A DNA stretch of 64,000 nt, from NCBI GenBank assembly GCA_902774915.1, contig CACYKH010000012.1:1-64000 (forward strand). Direction: 5' to 3'. Below the pieces are notes generated by a model, which was not told the origin of the DNA, made no database searches, and worked only from the letters and a program-made list of their open reading frames with translations. This document shows positions 26,064 through 35,985 of the stretch, one piece after another; position 1 is the first letter of the stretch; every line of letters starts with the position of its first letter. A program made the translations under genes and the position numbers. Source of the stretch: an uncultured Lachnospiraceae bacterium (GTDB taxonomy: Bacteria > Bacillota > Clostridia > Lachnospirales > Lachnospiraceae).

Positions 26064-26546
26064 TCAGACAGTCTCAACCTCTATCAACTCATCTGTTTCA
26101 GAGTAGACTAGCTTTAATGAAAAATAATCATCCCGCTCCTCAAGAAGTTTAAAGAACAGCTTATCGCCTTCCCAAATAGGAAGATTATATACCTCAGATT
26201 TATCTATCCATACAAGGTCACCTTCGCTACATTCTATAAGTTCGCCTTCGAACCTGGTAGCGGTATAAAGATGCATATACTCAACAATCCTATCTTCAGG
26301 TTTTGTTGCATCTCCATATATAAAAGTAACTATACCACGAGGTTTATAATCCAGTAAAGTAAGACCTGTTTCCTCAAACACTTCTCGTTTCAGGCATTCA
26401 TCAGGACTTTCACCATATTCAAAATGACCACCAACGCCAATATACTTATCCTTGTTTATGTCATTCTCTTTCTTTACTCGATGAAGCATAAGATATTTAT
26501 TATCTTTTTCAATATAACAAAGCGTTGTTAATTCCGGTTGTCTCAT
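26064..26546 (-). CDS. NUDIX hydrolase (8-oxo-dGTP diphosphatase-like)
   Basis: 160 residues. A complete Nudix box lies at about 39-61: 'GGHFEYGESPDECLKREVFEETGL' pattern, G-x5-E-x7-REVFEETG. The overall length and start 'TTLCYIEKDNKYLMLHRVKKENDINKDKYIGVGGH' match the MutT/YtkD-like 8-oxo-dGTP diphosphatases of Firmicutes. AAGGAG upstream. It follows the ABC exporter by 27 bases and is probably co-transcribed. Confidence 0.87.
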   Translation of the reverse strand: MRQPELTTLCYIEKDNKYLMLHRVKKENDINKDKYIGVGGHFEYGESPDECLKREVFEETGLTLLDYKPRGIVTFIYGDATKPEDRIVEYMHLYTATRFEGELIECSEGDLVWIDKSEVYNLPIWEGDKLFFKLLEERDDYFSLKLVYSETDELIEVETV

Positions 26547-26573
26547 TCTATCTCCTTTTTTGCAATCAGAGGA

Positions 26574-28304
26574 TTATCTTGCCCATTGATACAACTGAGC
26601 ATAGATACCATTCTTTTCCATCAACTCATCATGCGTTCCCGTTTCCTCAATGCCATTTTCTGTTAGGACAAGTATCCTCTCAGCATTTCGGATTGTAGAA
26701 AGTCTATGAGCAATTACAAATGTCGTTCTATTATGCGCCAGTTTTTCAAGAGATTCTTTAACAATATTTTCACTCTCATTATCCAGTGCACTTGTCGCCT
26801 CATCAAAGATAAGAATTGGTGGATTCTTTAGGAAGACTCTTGCGATCGATAGTCTTTGTTTCTGTCCACCTGACAGCTTAATGCCTCGTTGTCCGATATC
26901 TGTCTCATATCCATTAGGAAGCTCCATTATGAAGTCATGTGCGTTAGCGAGCTTTGCTGCTTCGATAACCTCTTCTCGGGTTGCATCTGGCTTTCCATAC
27001 CTGATATTATCATAGACAGTTCCAGCAAAAAGGTAAACATCCTGTTGGACGATTCCAATATTCTGACGAAGGCTTTTTAGCGTTACATCGCGAATGTCTT
27101 TGCCATCTATCTTGATAGCACCCTTTGTCACTTCGTAGAATCTTGGAATCAGACTACAAAGCGTAGTTTTTCCGCCACCAGACGAACCAACCAGTGCAAC
27201 ATATGAACCCGCCTTTACATCGAGATTGATATGTCTCAGAACTCTATGTTGTCCATCTTTATATTTGAATGATACATCATCGAACTCTATATCACCTCTG
27301 ACATCAGTGAGAGGTTTTGCATCAGGGCTATCTTGAATGTCTGGCTCAACAGCAAGCATCTCCATAAATCTCTCAAAACCTGAGTAACCATTCTGGAACT
27401 GCTCTGCAAAATCTATGAGAGTCCTGATTGGGTCTGTGAAAACATTGATATAGAGAAGAAATGTTACAAAGTCCGCAACATCAACCTTTCCCTTTGCCAT
27501 CATAATTCCACCGAACATAATGACAACAACATTTATCAGCATTGTAAACGCCGTCATTCCGCTGTGATAAAATCCCATATAGAAGTAGCTCTGCTTCTTT
27601 GCTCTGAGGAAACCGTCATTTCCTACCTTGAATTTCTCATTTTCAATTTCTTCATTTGCAAAAGATTTAACCACTCGGATTCCCGACAGGTTGTCTTCAA
27701 TCTGAGTATTTATTTCCGCTATCTGCACTCGATTTTCCTTGAATGCCTTTTTCATCTTCTTGTTCATTACAAAGGCATAAACAAACATAAATGGAAGAAG
27801 AACAAACGCCGCAATAGTCAGATAACCGCTTATACTGGATAGTATAATAAGCGCTCCAATAATTTTAATAAATGAAATAGCAAGATTCTCTGGTCCATGA
27901 TGCAAGAGTTCTGTAATTTCAAACAGATCACTTGTAATTCTGCTCATCAGCTGACCAACCTTCTGATCATCATAAAATGAGAAGGATAGTTTCTGATAAT
28001 GATTAAAGATTTCTGCTCTCATGTTGTATTCCATTTTTGCGCCCATAACATGTCCAATATTCGTTACGTAATAATTCGATACAAACTGAACAATTACAAG
28101 CACAATTAGCACAACACCAAGAATTACAATATGTCTGACTGCCGCATCAACTTCCCAGTCAGTTACATTCGATGTAATATATCTAACTACCAAAGGGATT
28201 ACAAGACTTATGATTGACGCAAGAAAAGCAAAGAACATATCAAGAAAGAACGTCCCCATATACGGCTTATAATAACTTATCATCTTTTTCAGATTAGCCT
28301 TCAT
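26574..28304 (-). CDS. ABC exporter, fused permease and ATPase (MsbA/LmrA type)
   Basis: About 576 residues from the ATG at 28304 (GAGG upstream; an in-frame TTG two codons earlier is unlikely). Six membrane helices in the first ~320 residues, then the ATPase: Walker A 'GSSGGGKTT', signature 'LSGGQKQRLSIAR', Walker B 'ILIFDEATSALD', H-loop 'IAHRLST'. It works as a homodimer or heterodimer exporting lipids or drugs. Single gene followed by the NUDIX gene. Confidence 0.92.
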   Translation of the reverse strand: MKANLKKMISYYKPYMGTFFLDMFFAFLASIISLVIPLVVRYITSNVTDWEVDAAVRHIVILGVVLIVLVIVQFVSNYYVTNIGHVMGAKMEYNMRAEIFNHYQKLSFSFYDDQKVGQLMSRITSDLFEITELLHHGPENLAISFIKIIGALIILSSISGYLTIAAFVLLPFMFVYAFVMNKKMKKAFKENRVQIAEINTQIEDNLSGIRVVKSFANEEIENEKFKVGNDGFLRAKKQSYFYMGFYHSGMTAFTMLINVVVIMFGGIMMAKGKVDVADFVTFLLYINVFTDPIRTLIDFAEQFQNGYSGFERFMEMLAVEPDIQDSPDAKPLTDVRGDIEFDDVSFKYKDGQHRVLRHINLDVKAGSYVALVGSSGGGKTTLCSLIPRFYEVTKGAIKIDGKDIRDVTLKSLRQNIGIVQQDVYLFAGTVYDNIRYGKPDATREEVIEAAKLANAHDFIMELPNGYETDIGQRGIKLSGGQKQRLSIARVFLKNPPILIFDEATSALDNESENIVKESLEKLAHNRTTFVIAHRLSTIRNAERILVLTENGIEETGTHDELMEKNGIYAQLYQWAR

Positions 28305-28371
28305 AACCAATTCCTCATAATGCGTTAATTTGTAGTGTATTTTATCACAATCTCAGATTTCATTCTATGAT

Positions 28372-29196
28372 TTACGAACCCGTAAAATCATATTTCCTAA
28401 CTCCCAACATCCAGAATTTGTAACTCAGATAGAAGAAGAATGCTCCTATCAGCGGAGACAGCCAGGAAAGAAGTGGAACACTATCCGGTGACACAAATAC
28501 AAGACTTGGATAGTATGCTACAAATGCAATCGGAATAATGAAGGTAAAGATAAACTTAAACACTCCATTAAATATACTCGCAGGGTATTTTGCAAAGTCC
28601 TTGAATCTGAACATTATTACCATTACATATCCTGAGTTAATGATCCAGAAACAGGTTGCCGCAGATGCATTCATTATAGCGATCATAAATAGCGATGCTG
28701 TTATCAGGAACAACACAGCCTGCGCTATTGTGACTACTGTCACAGGAATTCCAATATGATACCAGGCATAAATAAATGTACCCAAGCCAAATGCAAACTG
28801 TCCCAGGCCTTTAACATCAAATACTTCAGAGATAAAGTAGAAGAATACATTTATTGGTCTGAAGCAATATTTTATAAAGTCCCCTGAACGAACCTGAAAT
28901 CTGAGATTCCAATTGTTATCAAAGAAACACTGAACAGGTGTCAGAGCAATAAGTGAGAATCCATATAGGAAAAGCATGTGATAGTAATCCCATCCATTTA
29001 TGCTTGGAAAGTTATGGAAAAGGATCATAAAAGTCACAAAACCCGAAAGGTTTGTCATGATCATGCCGAACGTTGATATTATGAAATCGGCACGATAACT
29101 CATCTTACTCTTCAAATCCTGGATAAGTATTTTTCTATATATTCTTGTATAAAATAAGAAGCCTCGCTTCTTTTGAACTGCTTTTGTTTGTTCCAT
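28372..29196 (-). CDS. ABC-2 family transporter permease (ABC2_membrane_6 type)
   Basis: About 274 residues. The ATG at 29196 is preferred over an in-frame ATG four codons upstream because GGTGG precedes it and it directly follows the stop of the upstream permease. Six membrane helices. 'FHNFPSINGWDYYHMLFLYGFSLIALTPVQCFFDNNWNLRFQVRSGDFIKYCFRPINVFFYF' is characteristic of the permeases that work in pairs with a DrrA-like ATPase. Forms a transporter with the two genes upstream. Confidence 0.87.
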   Translation of the reverse strand: MEQTKAVQKKRGFLFYTRIYRKILIQDLKSKMSYRADFIISTFGMIMTNLSGFVTFMILFHNFPSINGWDYYHMLFLYGFSLIALTPVQCFFDNNWNLRFQVRSGDFIKYCFRPINVFFYFISEVFDVKGLGQFAFGLGTFIYAWYHIGIPVTVVTIAQAVLFLITASLFMIAIMNASAATCFWIINSGYVMVIMFRFKDFAKYPASIFNGVFKFIFTFIIPIAFVAYYPSLVFVSPDSVPLLSWLSPLIGAFFFYLSYKFWMLGVRKYDFTGS

Positions 29197-29197
29197 A

Positions 29198-30010
29198 TTA
29201 ACCACCATTCACTGTTATTCTTTTAACTGCATGATTCCAGAAAAGATTTCCTGCTATTGTCAGAACTACACACCAGAAAAGCTGTATTCCCAGCATTGGA
29301 AGAAGTCCTTCAAATGTATCCGTCCCATTCTTCTTAAGCAGAATAGAAAGTGGAATATCATATACTGCACGGAAAGGCAGATACTCAACCACTTTTCTAA
29401 AACCATCTGGGAAGAATGCAAGTGGTATAGTTGCTCCCGAAAGAAGTAAAACTATTGTTTCTTTCACTATGTTTATTCCCCAGGTTGATTCTGTATATAG
29501 ACAGATAGGTGCCACCAGCATTTCTATATTGAAATTAATTACCAGTGCAAGAACTAGTGACACAACAAAGTAGAGACAATTCCAGCCAATTGGAATAGCG
29601 CCCTTTGTCACCAACATTACAACGATAAATGTCGGAATGAATGTTAAAAAGAATTGTGTCACATGTGCACCTGAATAACTCCAAAATGAATACAGTCTAT
29701 ACTTCATAGGTTTAAGGAGATGCATAATGATCTCGCCTGACTGAATCATCCTGCTCATATCCCAGATGATAAACATCTCAAGCAGATTGAATATTGCTGT
29801 AGCAAGAATGAGGTATATCATCGTATCGTAAAATGTCATACCATTTACCACGCTTGTTCCGCTGGAATCATAAATTGCCTTCCACAGAAAATATACCAGA
29901 GCAAGATATATTAAGTTTCCGAAAAGAGTCACGGCAGTTCCCAGTCTGAATTGCAAAGACTCAATAACGCCAGCTCTTGTCAGCGCTGTTATTTTTCTGA
30001 CAGTTTTCAT
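29198..30010 (-). CDS. ABC-2 family transporter permease (ABC2_membrane_6 type)
   Basis: 270 residues, six membrane helices; 'MIQSGEIIMHLLKPMKYRLYSFWSY' corresponds to 'VRSGDFIKYCFRPINVFFYF' of the next gene, so the two are paralogues likely forming a heterodimer. Its start overlaps the ATPase stop by 4 bases (ATGA), indicating coupled translation. Confidence 0.87.
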   Translation of the reverse strand: MKTVRKITALTRAGVIESLQFRLGTAVTLFGNLIYLALVYFLWKAIYDSSGTSVVNGMTFYDTMIYLILATAIFNLLEMFIIWDMSRMIQSGEIIMHLLKPMKYRLYSFWSYSGAHVTQFFLTFIPTFIVVMLVTKGAIPIGWNCLYFVVSLVLALVINFNIEMLVAPICLYTESTWGINIVKETIVLLLSGATIPLAFFPDGFRKVVEYLPFRAVYDIPLSILLKKNGTDTFEGLLPMLGIQLFWCVVLTIAGNLFWNHAVKRITVNGG

Positions 30011-30951
30011 GACGCTTTGCTCCCTTCATATATTTTTCTGATAACCTCTTCTGTTGAAATTTCCTGCAGCTGAATATCCTTGATCTTATGCTTCTTCTGA
30101 GTTTCCTGAATCACATGCATAACATCTGTCTTCTTTTCATCAACAACCTGTTCATCCCAGCTTCCATCTTCAAGACGCATACGAAGAGTCCTGTATGAAC
30201 CAAAGTAATTCTTTAGATGATCTATATCGTTATCATAGATTTTCTTTCCCTCATCTATGATTATTATTCTGCGACAGAGGGCATCTACATCACCCATATC
30301 ATGAGTAGTAAGGATTACTGTTGTATCCTTTACATCGTTAAGACCTAATATCAGCTCACGAATCTTTGCCTTCATTGATACATCAAGACCGATGGTTGGT
30401 TCATCTAAAAATACAATCCCTGGATTATGCAGGAACGCAGCAAGAATATCGCTAAGTGTCCTCTGTCCAAGAGACATCTGACGAACCGGCTTATGTAGGA
30501 TTGGCTCAATATCTACGAGTGAACGATAGAGCTCGAGCATATCTTTATAATCTTTATCTTTAACCATATAAATATCTTTCAGAAGATTGAAGGACTCAAT
30601 AAGAGGAAGGTTCCACCAAAGCTGACTTCTCTGACCAAATACAACTCCTATATTTTCAGAGTTTCTTGTTCTGTCTTTATAGGGAACAAGATCATTAACC
30701 TTAATCTCTCCTGATGATGGCTCAAGAACTCCTGTCATCATCTTGATGGTAGTAGATTTTCCTGCGCCATTCGGCCCAAGGTAACCAATGATTTCTCCCT
30801 TTTCTACAGAAAGAGAAACATCATCAACTGCCTTTACAATCTTGTAGTCTCTGGAAAATAAATCTTTTAAACTACCCTTCAGACCTTCGTGACGATTGAG
30901 TGTCTTAAACTCCTTACTAACATTTTTCATTACAACTACTTCGTTTGCCAT
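30007..30951 (-). CDS. ABC transporter ATP-binding protein (viologen/daunorubicin exporter type)
   Basis: 314 residues. Walker A GPNGAGKS, a diagnostic 'GQRSQLWWNLP' after the Q-loop, signature 'MSLGQRTLSDI', Walker B 'IVFLDEPTIGLD', H-loop 'TTHDMGDV'. The 'RSQLWWDLP' segment marks the ATPases that pair with two ABC2_membrane_6 permeases. First gene of the three-gene exporter. Substrate unknown. Confidence 0.92.
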   Translation of the reverse strand: MANEVVVMKNVSKEFKTLNRHEGLKGSLKDLFSRDYKIVKAVDDVSLSVEKGEIIGYLGPNGAGKSTTIKMMTGVLEPSSGEIKVNDLVPYKDRTRNSENIGVVFGQRSQLWWNLPLIESFNLLKDIYMVKDKDYKDMLELYRSLVDIEPILHKPVRQMSLGQRTLSDILAAFLHNPGIVFLDEPTIGLDVSMKAKIRELILGLNDVKDTTVILTTHDMGDVDALCRRIIIIDEGKKIYDNDIDHLKNYFGSYRTLRMRLEDGSWDEQVVDEKKTDVMHVIQETQKKHKIKDIQLQEISTEEVIRKIYEGSKAS

Positions 30952-31111
30952 TTTTTAACCCTCTTAATAAAAAGTACTTGTCAGATCTAACAATTATAAG
31001 TATATTGTATAAAAAGGCATAATAATAGGTCAAAACTTGCATATTTCAATAACTATCTTTCACTTATATGTAATATTGTTATAAAAATTACCGATTTGGA
31101 GATATATTGTT

Positions 31112-32014
31112 ATGAAAAGAGAATTAATGGGGCTTATAGTAAAAGGCGAAGATGGAGCCGAACAAGTCAACTATGATGATGACTCATTCCCATCTTATAT
31201 TTATGATGGATGGATCAGGCCAAATGTGACCTGGGAAAAGGTTCCTCACTTCCATGAAGATATAGAACTGGTCTCTGTTAAAACAGGAAAAATGGCTTAT
31301 TCAGTTAATGGTCAGATAATTACGCTGAATGCTGGAGATACAATATTTGTCAATTCAAACCAGATTCATTACAGCTTAACTCTTGATAATGAAACCGCAA
31401 CATATGTAATATTTATTGTTCACCCAAACATTCTTAACTCTTCTGTCGCAGTTGAAATGCAGGCTTTACTCCCTATACTGAACAATCCTAATGTTTCTTA
31501 TCTTCGTTTCAGAAACATAAATGAAAATACAAAAGATATCTACGACATAATGATGACACTTCCAGATGTAAGGCATAACCCCTTCCAAATCACAAAAAAG
31601 TTTTTTGATATCTGGGAAATCATTATGAACCAGAGCAAAACATATGGAATGATTTCTGAAGATTCACAAACAGATATTCATAACAGATCTTTTAAAGCTA
31701 TGATGCATTTCATTCAGCAGAACTATAAATCAACAGTAACACTGGATGATATTGCTAACAGCGGACATATCAGCAAATCCTTATGCAATAAGGTTTTCCA
31801 TAAATATGTTGGAGATAGTCCAGTGAATTATCTTCTGGACTACAGAGTAAGAAAGGTTGCTGAGCTCCTCAGAACAACTACTCTTCCTCTATCAGAAATA
31901 GCAGCACAAACCGGTTTTAATGGAACAAGCTATATGTCAGAAATGTTCAAAAAGACATTTGAAATGTCTCCAAGAGAATATAGAAAGAGCTGGGCTCAGA
32001 ATGATCAGGCATAA
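31112..32014 (+). CDS. AraC-family transcriptional regulator with cupin sensor domain
   Basis: 300 residues. The N-terminal cupin ('WEKVPHFHEDIELVSVKTGKMAYSVNGQIITLNAGDTIFVNSNQIH') has the HxH and the sugar-binding beta barrel typical of AraC regulators of carbohydrate genes. The C-terminal ~100 residues hold two helix-turn-helix motifs, ending 'LSEIAAQTGFNGTSYMSEMFKKTFEMSPREYRKS'. The gene is divergent from the exporter at 30951 and could regulate it; no sugar genes are nearby. GGAG precedes the ATG. Confidence 0.9.
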   Translation: MKRELMGLIVKGEDGAEQVNYDDDSFPSYIYDGWIRPNVTWEKVPHFHEDIELVSVKTGKMAYSVNGQIITLNAGDTIFVNSNQIHYSLTLDNETATYVIFIVHPNILNSSVAVEMQALLPILNNPNVSYLRFRNINENTKDIYDIMMTLPDVRHNPFQITKKFFDIWEIIMNQSKTYGMISEDSQTDIHNRSFKAMMHFIQQNYKSTVTLDDIANSGHISKSLCNKVFHKYVGDSPVNYLLDYRVRKVAELLRTTTLPLSEIAAQTGFNGTSYMSEMFKKTFEMSPREYRKSWAQNDQA

Positions 32015-32017
32015 TAA

Positions 32018-32044
32018 AAGTGTCAGGGATGCTCCCTGACACTT
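32018..32044. terminator. Bidirectional terminator between the AraC and M13 peptidase genes
   Basis: Perfect 12-bp arms AAGTGTCAGGGA (32018-32029) and TCCCTGACACTT (32033-32044), three-base loop. UUUUAUU follows on the minus strand and UUCUCUAUUU on the plus strand; both converging genes end within 10 bases. Confidence 0.8.
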
Positions 32045-32050
32045 CTCTAT

Positions 32051-34492
32051 TTACCATATTGCTATTCTTTCTTCAGGTGCGAGATACATCAAATCTCCTT
32101 CCTGTATATCATATGTTTCATAGAATTCATCAAACTGCTGGAAGGTTGCATTTATTCTTAAGTAGTCAAGTGGATGCTCATTAAAGATATCTCCCTGCTC
32201 TACTATAAGTGTCTGCTGTTTTACCCAAAGATTTGAATGACTTCTGAAGTAAAGATCATAATCAAAGTTCTCTTCCTTTTCAGCAATCTTTAGGCCTATT
32301 GACATACCGGCTATATCCGCTGCAGCCTCGCCCCAATATAGAGAACCATCACACTTATTATATGGATAAGGAGCAAACGTACTAAAGTATGCAGATAGTC
32401 TGTCAGCTCTTTCCATAAATGTATTGTAATCCTCTTCCGGCATCCAGCCATAAGGATTATCCTCAGTAACGACCATGTTTCCGTCTTTATCATACTGAAT
32501 ACCATTAGGATCGAAACCATGTGTTAACTCATGTCCTATTACTTCGCCAAGCTTACCAAGTTTTTCTTCTCTCGACATATCAAGTGTATAAGTTCCATCA
32601 TTTACAAATCCATCAAGTATAAAGAACTGGTTATAAGCTCCAAAATAGAAACAGTTATTTACTGTAGTAGAAATAGAAGGATCAAGGTCATAACGCCAGT
32701 CACCTACAACGCGCTGCTGACCAACTATCTCGCCTTTATGTTTTTTCGTATTAACTGTTATAGTTGCATAAGCATCAAGGAAACTAGAATCCGGATCAAT
32801 CTCAAGGAAAGAAGAATCAATAAGCTCATCTGGTTTTAATATTGAGAATTCCATATTATCAAGCTTAGCGATTGCAGCCTCTTTACCTTCCTTGGACATC
32901 CATTCTTCATTCTCAAGAATCTCTCTGAAAGAATCCTTGATTTCATTAGCAAGGGATGTAATATCATCTCTCTTTTTATCATCGACGAAATATGTCATAT
33001 AAGCATTATCTACAGCAACACCCAGAAGTCCTCTGCTGGACATATATTCTCCACGATAAAAATCATTAAGATCTTCTTCTGTATAGGCAGAGGCTGAAAG
33101 GTCCTCCTCTGCATCCAGTGAAGATGCATCATTACCTGTAGCTAAATAGTAAGCATTTTTCGAATCCAAATTTAAGTATCCACTTGCCTCATATGCAGTA
33201 TGTGCAAGACAGTAAGCTTTAAGCTTTGAGAGATTCTCCTCTATATAAAGGGAATCCAAAGTTCTTAAATAATCAGGATACTCTACATTTGCTGTACCCT
33301 CTGTAATATTATATGCTTCGAAAATGCGTCCCAATGGGAAGTTCTCGCATTTTGAATCAATTTCATCCAAAGGCATCGGAGTAAGAAGTTCATCACTTTC
33401 ATCCTCGTCTGCATTTGGCCAGTCCTTTGAAAGAAGCTCATTTTCTATAGCATAGAAATCATCCATAATTCTATCTATATCTTCAGCTCCGTATCCAGCC
33501 TTTTCAAGTATATATTTTACCGTTACATCATATTCGCCACGACAGGCTTCAATTTCTTCTTCAGCCTCATTATTATATGTTCTGGACAGAACTGAGAAGT
33601 TATCGCCCTTAATAGTAACTATCCAATTTGATGTATCCTTCACGTCAAGTGTTGTGTAAAGAGTCATGAACTGACAGAATGGACTTAGCTCAGGATTTGC
33701 AAGATAATCACTCATTGCCTCAATGCTGTCAATATTTTCGATAGCATTTAAATACTTCTTAACTGGCTCAATTCCTTCCTCTTCTCTCTTTTCCCAATTT
33801 GTTGCAATATTATAAAACTCACGAACACGTTCAATATCATCGCCTTGATATTTATCGCTATCATCAAAAAGCTCACTGAGTTTTCCTTCAACCGAGTAAC
33901 CCTCATCCACAAGTGAAATGCTATCACCCTGCATTTGAACATTCGCCTGACTAAGCCACTCATAATTAGAAGATGTGTAATAATCTGTTTTTACACCTGG
34001 ATCTCCAGATTGGATTGCAGCACCGTAAATAGTTCCGTCTATCCACTGAGAACCACCTTCTACCCAGACAGCTGTCTCATCACTGACTACTTTTTCTACA
34101 TCGCCATCATAATCAGATGTACGTTTAGCCTTGTTGGAATCAGCATCATATTTATATACGCCAACTGTATCATTCACCGATACAAAAAGCTCTGAAATCG
34201 CATCTTCGTCCATATCACGAAGTGTGTACTTTACGCCAGGAGTATAAGCCGAAACCTTTACGCCAGAAAGATACATTATTTCTTCAGCATCAAACTCATA
34301 ATCACCTGAAGTATTAATATCAATAGTATCTGTCAGCACTTCGTCTGCTGAAACTACCACACTGGCATCTGTTGAAGTCCCATTATCAGAAGTCTTACCA
34401 GAATCCCCCGATCCACAGCCTGATAAAGAACTAAGCACAAACAAACCACTAATAACCGCACTAATCCATTTTTTGTTACGTATTATCTTCAT
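32051..34492 (-). CDS. M13-family (neprilysin-like) zinc metallopeptidase lipoprotein
   Basis: About 813 residues from the ATG at 34492, which has AAGGA upstream; an in-frame ATG 13 codons earlier has none. Lipobox LSGC near residue 26. The M13 peptidase has zinc motif GHELTHGF (HELTH 654-658), third ligand Glu722 in GEAAADIAG (Glu-x3-Asp), and the closing 'HPLDYLRINATF...MYLAPEERIAIW'. An extra ~170-residue N-terminal domain with 'LRDMDEDAISELFVSVND' precedes the peptidase and makes the protein longer than usual. It should act on extracellular peptides. Adjacent to a small lipoprotein with a similar motif. Confidence 0.9.
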   Translation of the reverse strand: MKIIRNKKWISAVISGLFVLSSLSGCGSGDSGKTSDNGTSTDASVVVSADEVLTDTIDINTSGDYEFDAEEIMYLSGVKVSAYTPGVKYTLRDMDEDAISELFVSVNDTVGVYKYDADSNKAKRTSDYDGDVEKVVSDETAVWVEGGSQWIDGTIYGAAIQSGDPGVKTDYYTSSNYEWLSQANVQMQGDSISLVDEGYSVEGKLSELFDDSDKYQGDDIERVREFYNIATNWEKREEEGIEPVKKYLNAIENIDSIEAMSDYLANPELSPFCQFMTLYTTLDVKDTSNWIVTIKGDNFSVLSRTYNNEAEEEIEACRGEYDVTVKYILEKAGYGAEDIDRIMDDFYAIENELLSKDWPNADEDESDELLTPMPLDEIDSKCENFPLGRIFEAYNITEGTANVEYPDYLRTLDSLYIEENLSKLKAYCLAHTAYEASGYLNLDSKNAYYLATGNDASSLDAEEDLSASAYTEEDLNDFYRGEYMSSRGLLGVAVDNAYMTYFVDDKKRDDITSLANEIKDSFREILENEEWMSKEGKEAAIAKLDNMEFSILKPDELIDSSFLEIDPDSSFLDAYATITVNTKKHKGEIVGQQRVVGDWRYDLDPSISTTVNNCFYFGAYNQFFILDGFVNDGTYTLDMSREEKLGKLGEVIGHELTHGFDPNGIQYDKDGNMVVTEDNPYGWMPEEDYNTFMERADRLSAYFSTFAPYPYNKCDGSLYWGEAAADIAGMSIGLKIAEKEENFDYDLYFRSHSNLWVKQQTLIVEQGDIFNEHPLDYLRINATFQQFDEFYETYDIQEGDLMYLAPEERIAIW

Positions 34493-34575
34493 AATTTGTC
34501 CTTTCATAAATACAGTGTTTTCTTGTAACACAACGATTGCATTTTAATATATTCTGTCCAACAGATGTCCAACAA

Positions 34576-34601
34576 AAAAGCCGTGAGAAATCACGGCTTT
34601 T
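34576..34601 (-). terminator. Rho-independent terminator after the small lipoprotein gene
   Basis: Perfect arms AAAAGCCGTGA (34576-34586) and TCACGGCTTTT (34591-34601), four-base loop, U6 on the minus strand. It separates the lipoprotein gene from the M13 peptidase gene. Confidence 0.85.
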
Positions 34602-34620
34602 AAACTCTATTTTAAGTTTA

Positions 34621-35130
34621 TTAGTTCAGCGGTGTAAGTTCAAACTTTGCTGGAGTTCCCTCAGTATCAACTATTGGGAATGAATTTTCTGCGCCATCAT
34701 ATTTCATATAACGAATTTCTGTTTCTGAACCTCTCCAGCATTCCTCTTTTATAAGACCATTATCACAGATATAAAAGTAATAACCATCTCCTGTAAACAT
34801 TGAACGGTTAGCTCCAAAATCCCAATGCCAGATGCATATATCAGTGAACTTTGTTTCTTTAGAATCATCTATAATTCCGATAAGAAGCTCATCGTTGCCA
34901 TCACCATCCAGGTCCTTTAGAAGATATCCAAATTTATTCTTTGGATCTTTCATATCATCAAGAATAACAAAATCGTCTTTTTCATGCTTCCATTCATCCG
35001 CAAAGCCATCTTTATAATATTGAAGCAGTTCTGCGTACCATTCATCTGGAGCTTTTTTACCTCCACATCCTGTCAGGATGAACGTCATAGCCATTAATAA
35101 CGCAAATACTTTAACACTTTTCTTCTTCAT
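34621..35130 (-). CDS. Small lipoprotein with FG-GAP-like Asp-rich motif
   Basis: 169 residues. Signal peptide and lipobox LTGC. The centre has 'YLLKDLDGDGNDELLIGIIDDS', an Asp-rich calcium-type loop as in FG-GAP/VCBS repeats, followed by 'YFYICDNGLIKEECWRG'. I do not recognise a named family; many Lachnospiraceae carry such lipoproteins. The same Asp-loop occurs in the N-terminal domain of the M13 peptidase next door. AGAGAGGGG precedes the ATG. Confidence 0.75.
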   Translation of the reverse strand: MKKKSVKVFALLMAMTFILTGCGGKKAPDEWYAELLQYYKDGFADEWKHEKDDFVILDDMKDPKNKFGYLLKDLDGDGNDELLIGIIDDSKETKFTDICIWHWDFGANRSMFTGDGYYFYICDNGLIKEECWRGSETEIRYMKYDGAENSFPIVDTEGTPAKFELTPLN

Positions 35131-35211
35131 GATTATCCCCTCTCTTAAATCATATATACGGATTATATACCACTGTGAGAGAAAAGTCCTTAAAAAATTA
35201 TTAATTGCTAT

Positions 35212-35985
35212 CTATAACGAGGCAAAGCCAAGATATAAGAGTTTAGTTTTTTCTTCTGTCTGTACATAATCAAATTCGTGTTTATCTCCCCTATGCACAA
35301 GGAGTCCATCTTTATAAACAAGAAGCTGATTCTGCGGAACCTCTACCCATCCTTCTTTTTGGAGGGGATGAGTAGAAAATATAACGGAGCCCGAATGTTC
35401 ACTCATATATAGAGTTTCTTTTTCATTTTTATGCACGTAAAAATAATCACCATCATATAACATGATATTAAGTTTATTCTCCGGTGCAAGACGCTTTATG
35501 ATCTTCTCAATAAGCTTTATACGCTCATTGGCATCGAATCCATTTAATTCACTTACATAGTGCTTGTTCATCTGATCAACTATGTAAAGAAGAATTCTTT
35601 CACTATCTGTTGTACCTATTTGCTTATACTGATAAGCGCTAAGTATTGGGGATTCGAAAATGGTTCCATTATGTACAAGAACCCATATTCTCCCCGCCTC
35701 ATCCCTCTTGGTAAAAGGATGAGTATTATCAAAACTTACTTCACCAACAGTTGCCTTTCGAATATGAGCCATACAACGTGATGTCTCAATTCTTCCTGTA
35801 AGTCTATTTCTAAGATACAGACTGTCGCTGGCCTTTACCGGTTCCTTTTCAATCGAAACGGAATTGTCATCAAGAAATGCCAGTCCCCACCCATTACGAT
35901 GTTCAGTACTGTGCTCAAAGAATCTTTTCAGTAAGTCATTAATTTTAACTCGCCTGTTCGCTGTAACTCCAAATAGTTCGCACAT
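35212..35985 (-). CDS. Class II glutamine amidotransferase (YafJ/EgtC-like)
   Basis: 257 residues. 'MCELFGVTANR' gives the catalytic Cys2 after Met removal, and 'GWGLAFLDD', 'RCMAHIRKATVG', 'THPFTKRDEAGRIWVLVHNGTI' and 'GTTDSERILLYIV' are the Ntn-glutaminase motifs. The protein is a stand-alone glutaminase domain, as in YafJ and EgtC, which can cleave gamma-glutamyl amides. It overlaps the glutamate-cysteine ligase gene by 41 bases, so it probably handles a gamma-glutamyl compound made by that enzyme. Confidence 0.88.
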   Translation of the reverse strand: MCELFGVTANRRVKINDLLKRFFEHSTEHRNGWGLAFLDDNSVSIEKEPVKASDSLYLRNRLTGRIETSRCMAHIRKATVGEVSFDNTHPFTKRDEAGRIWVLVHNGTIFESPILSAYQYKQIGTTDSERILLYIVDQMNKHYVSELNGFDANERIKLIEKIIKRLAPENKLNIMLYDGDYFYVHKNEKETLYMSEHSGSVIFSTHPLQKEGWVEVPQNQLLVYKDGLLVHRGDKHEFDYVQTEEKTKLLYLGFASL

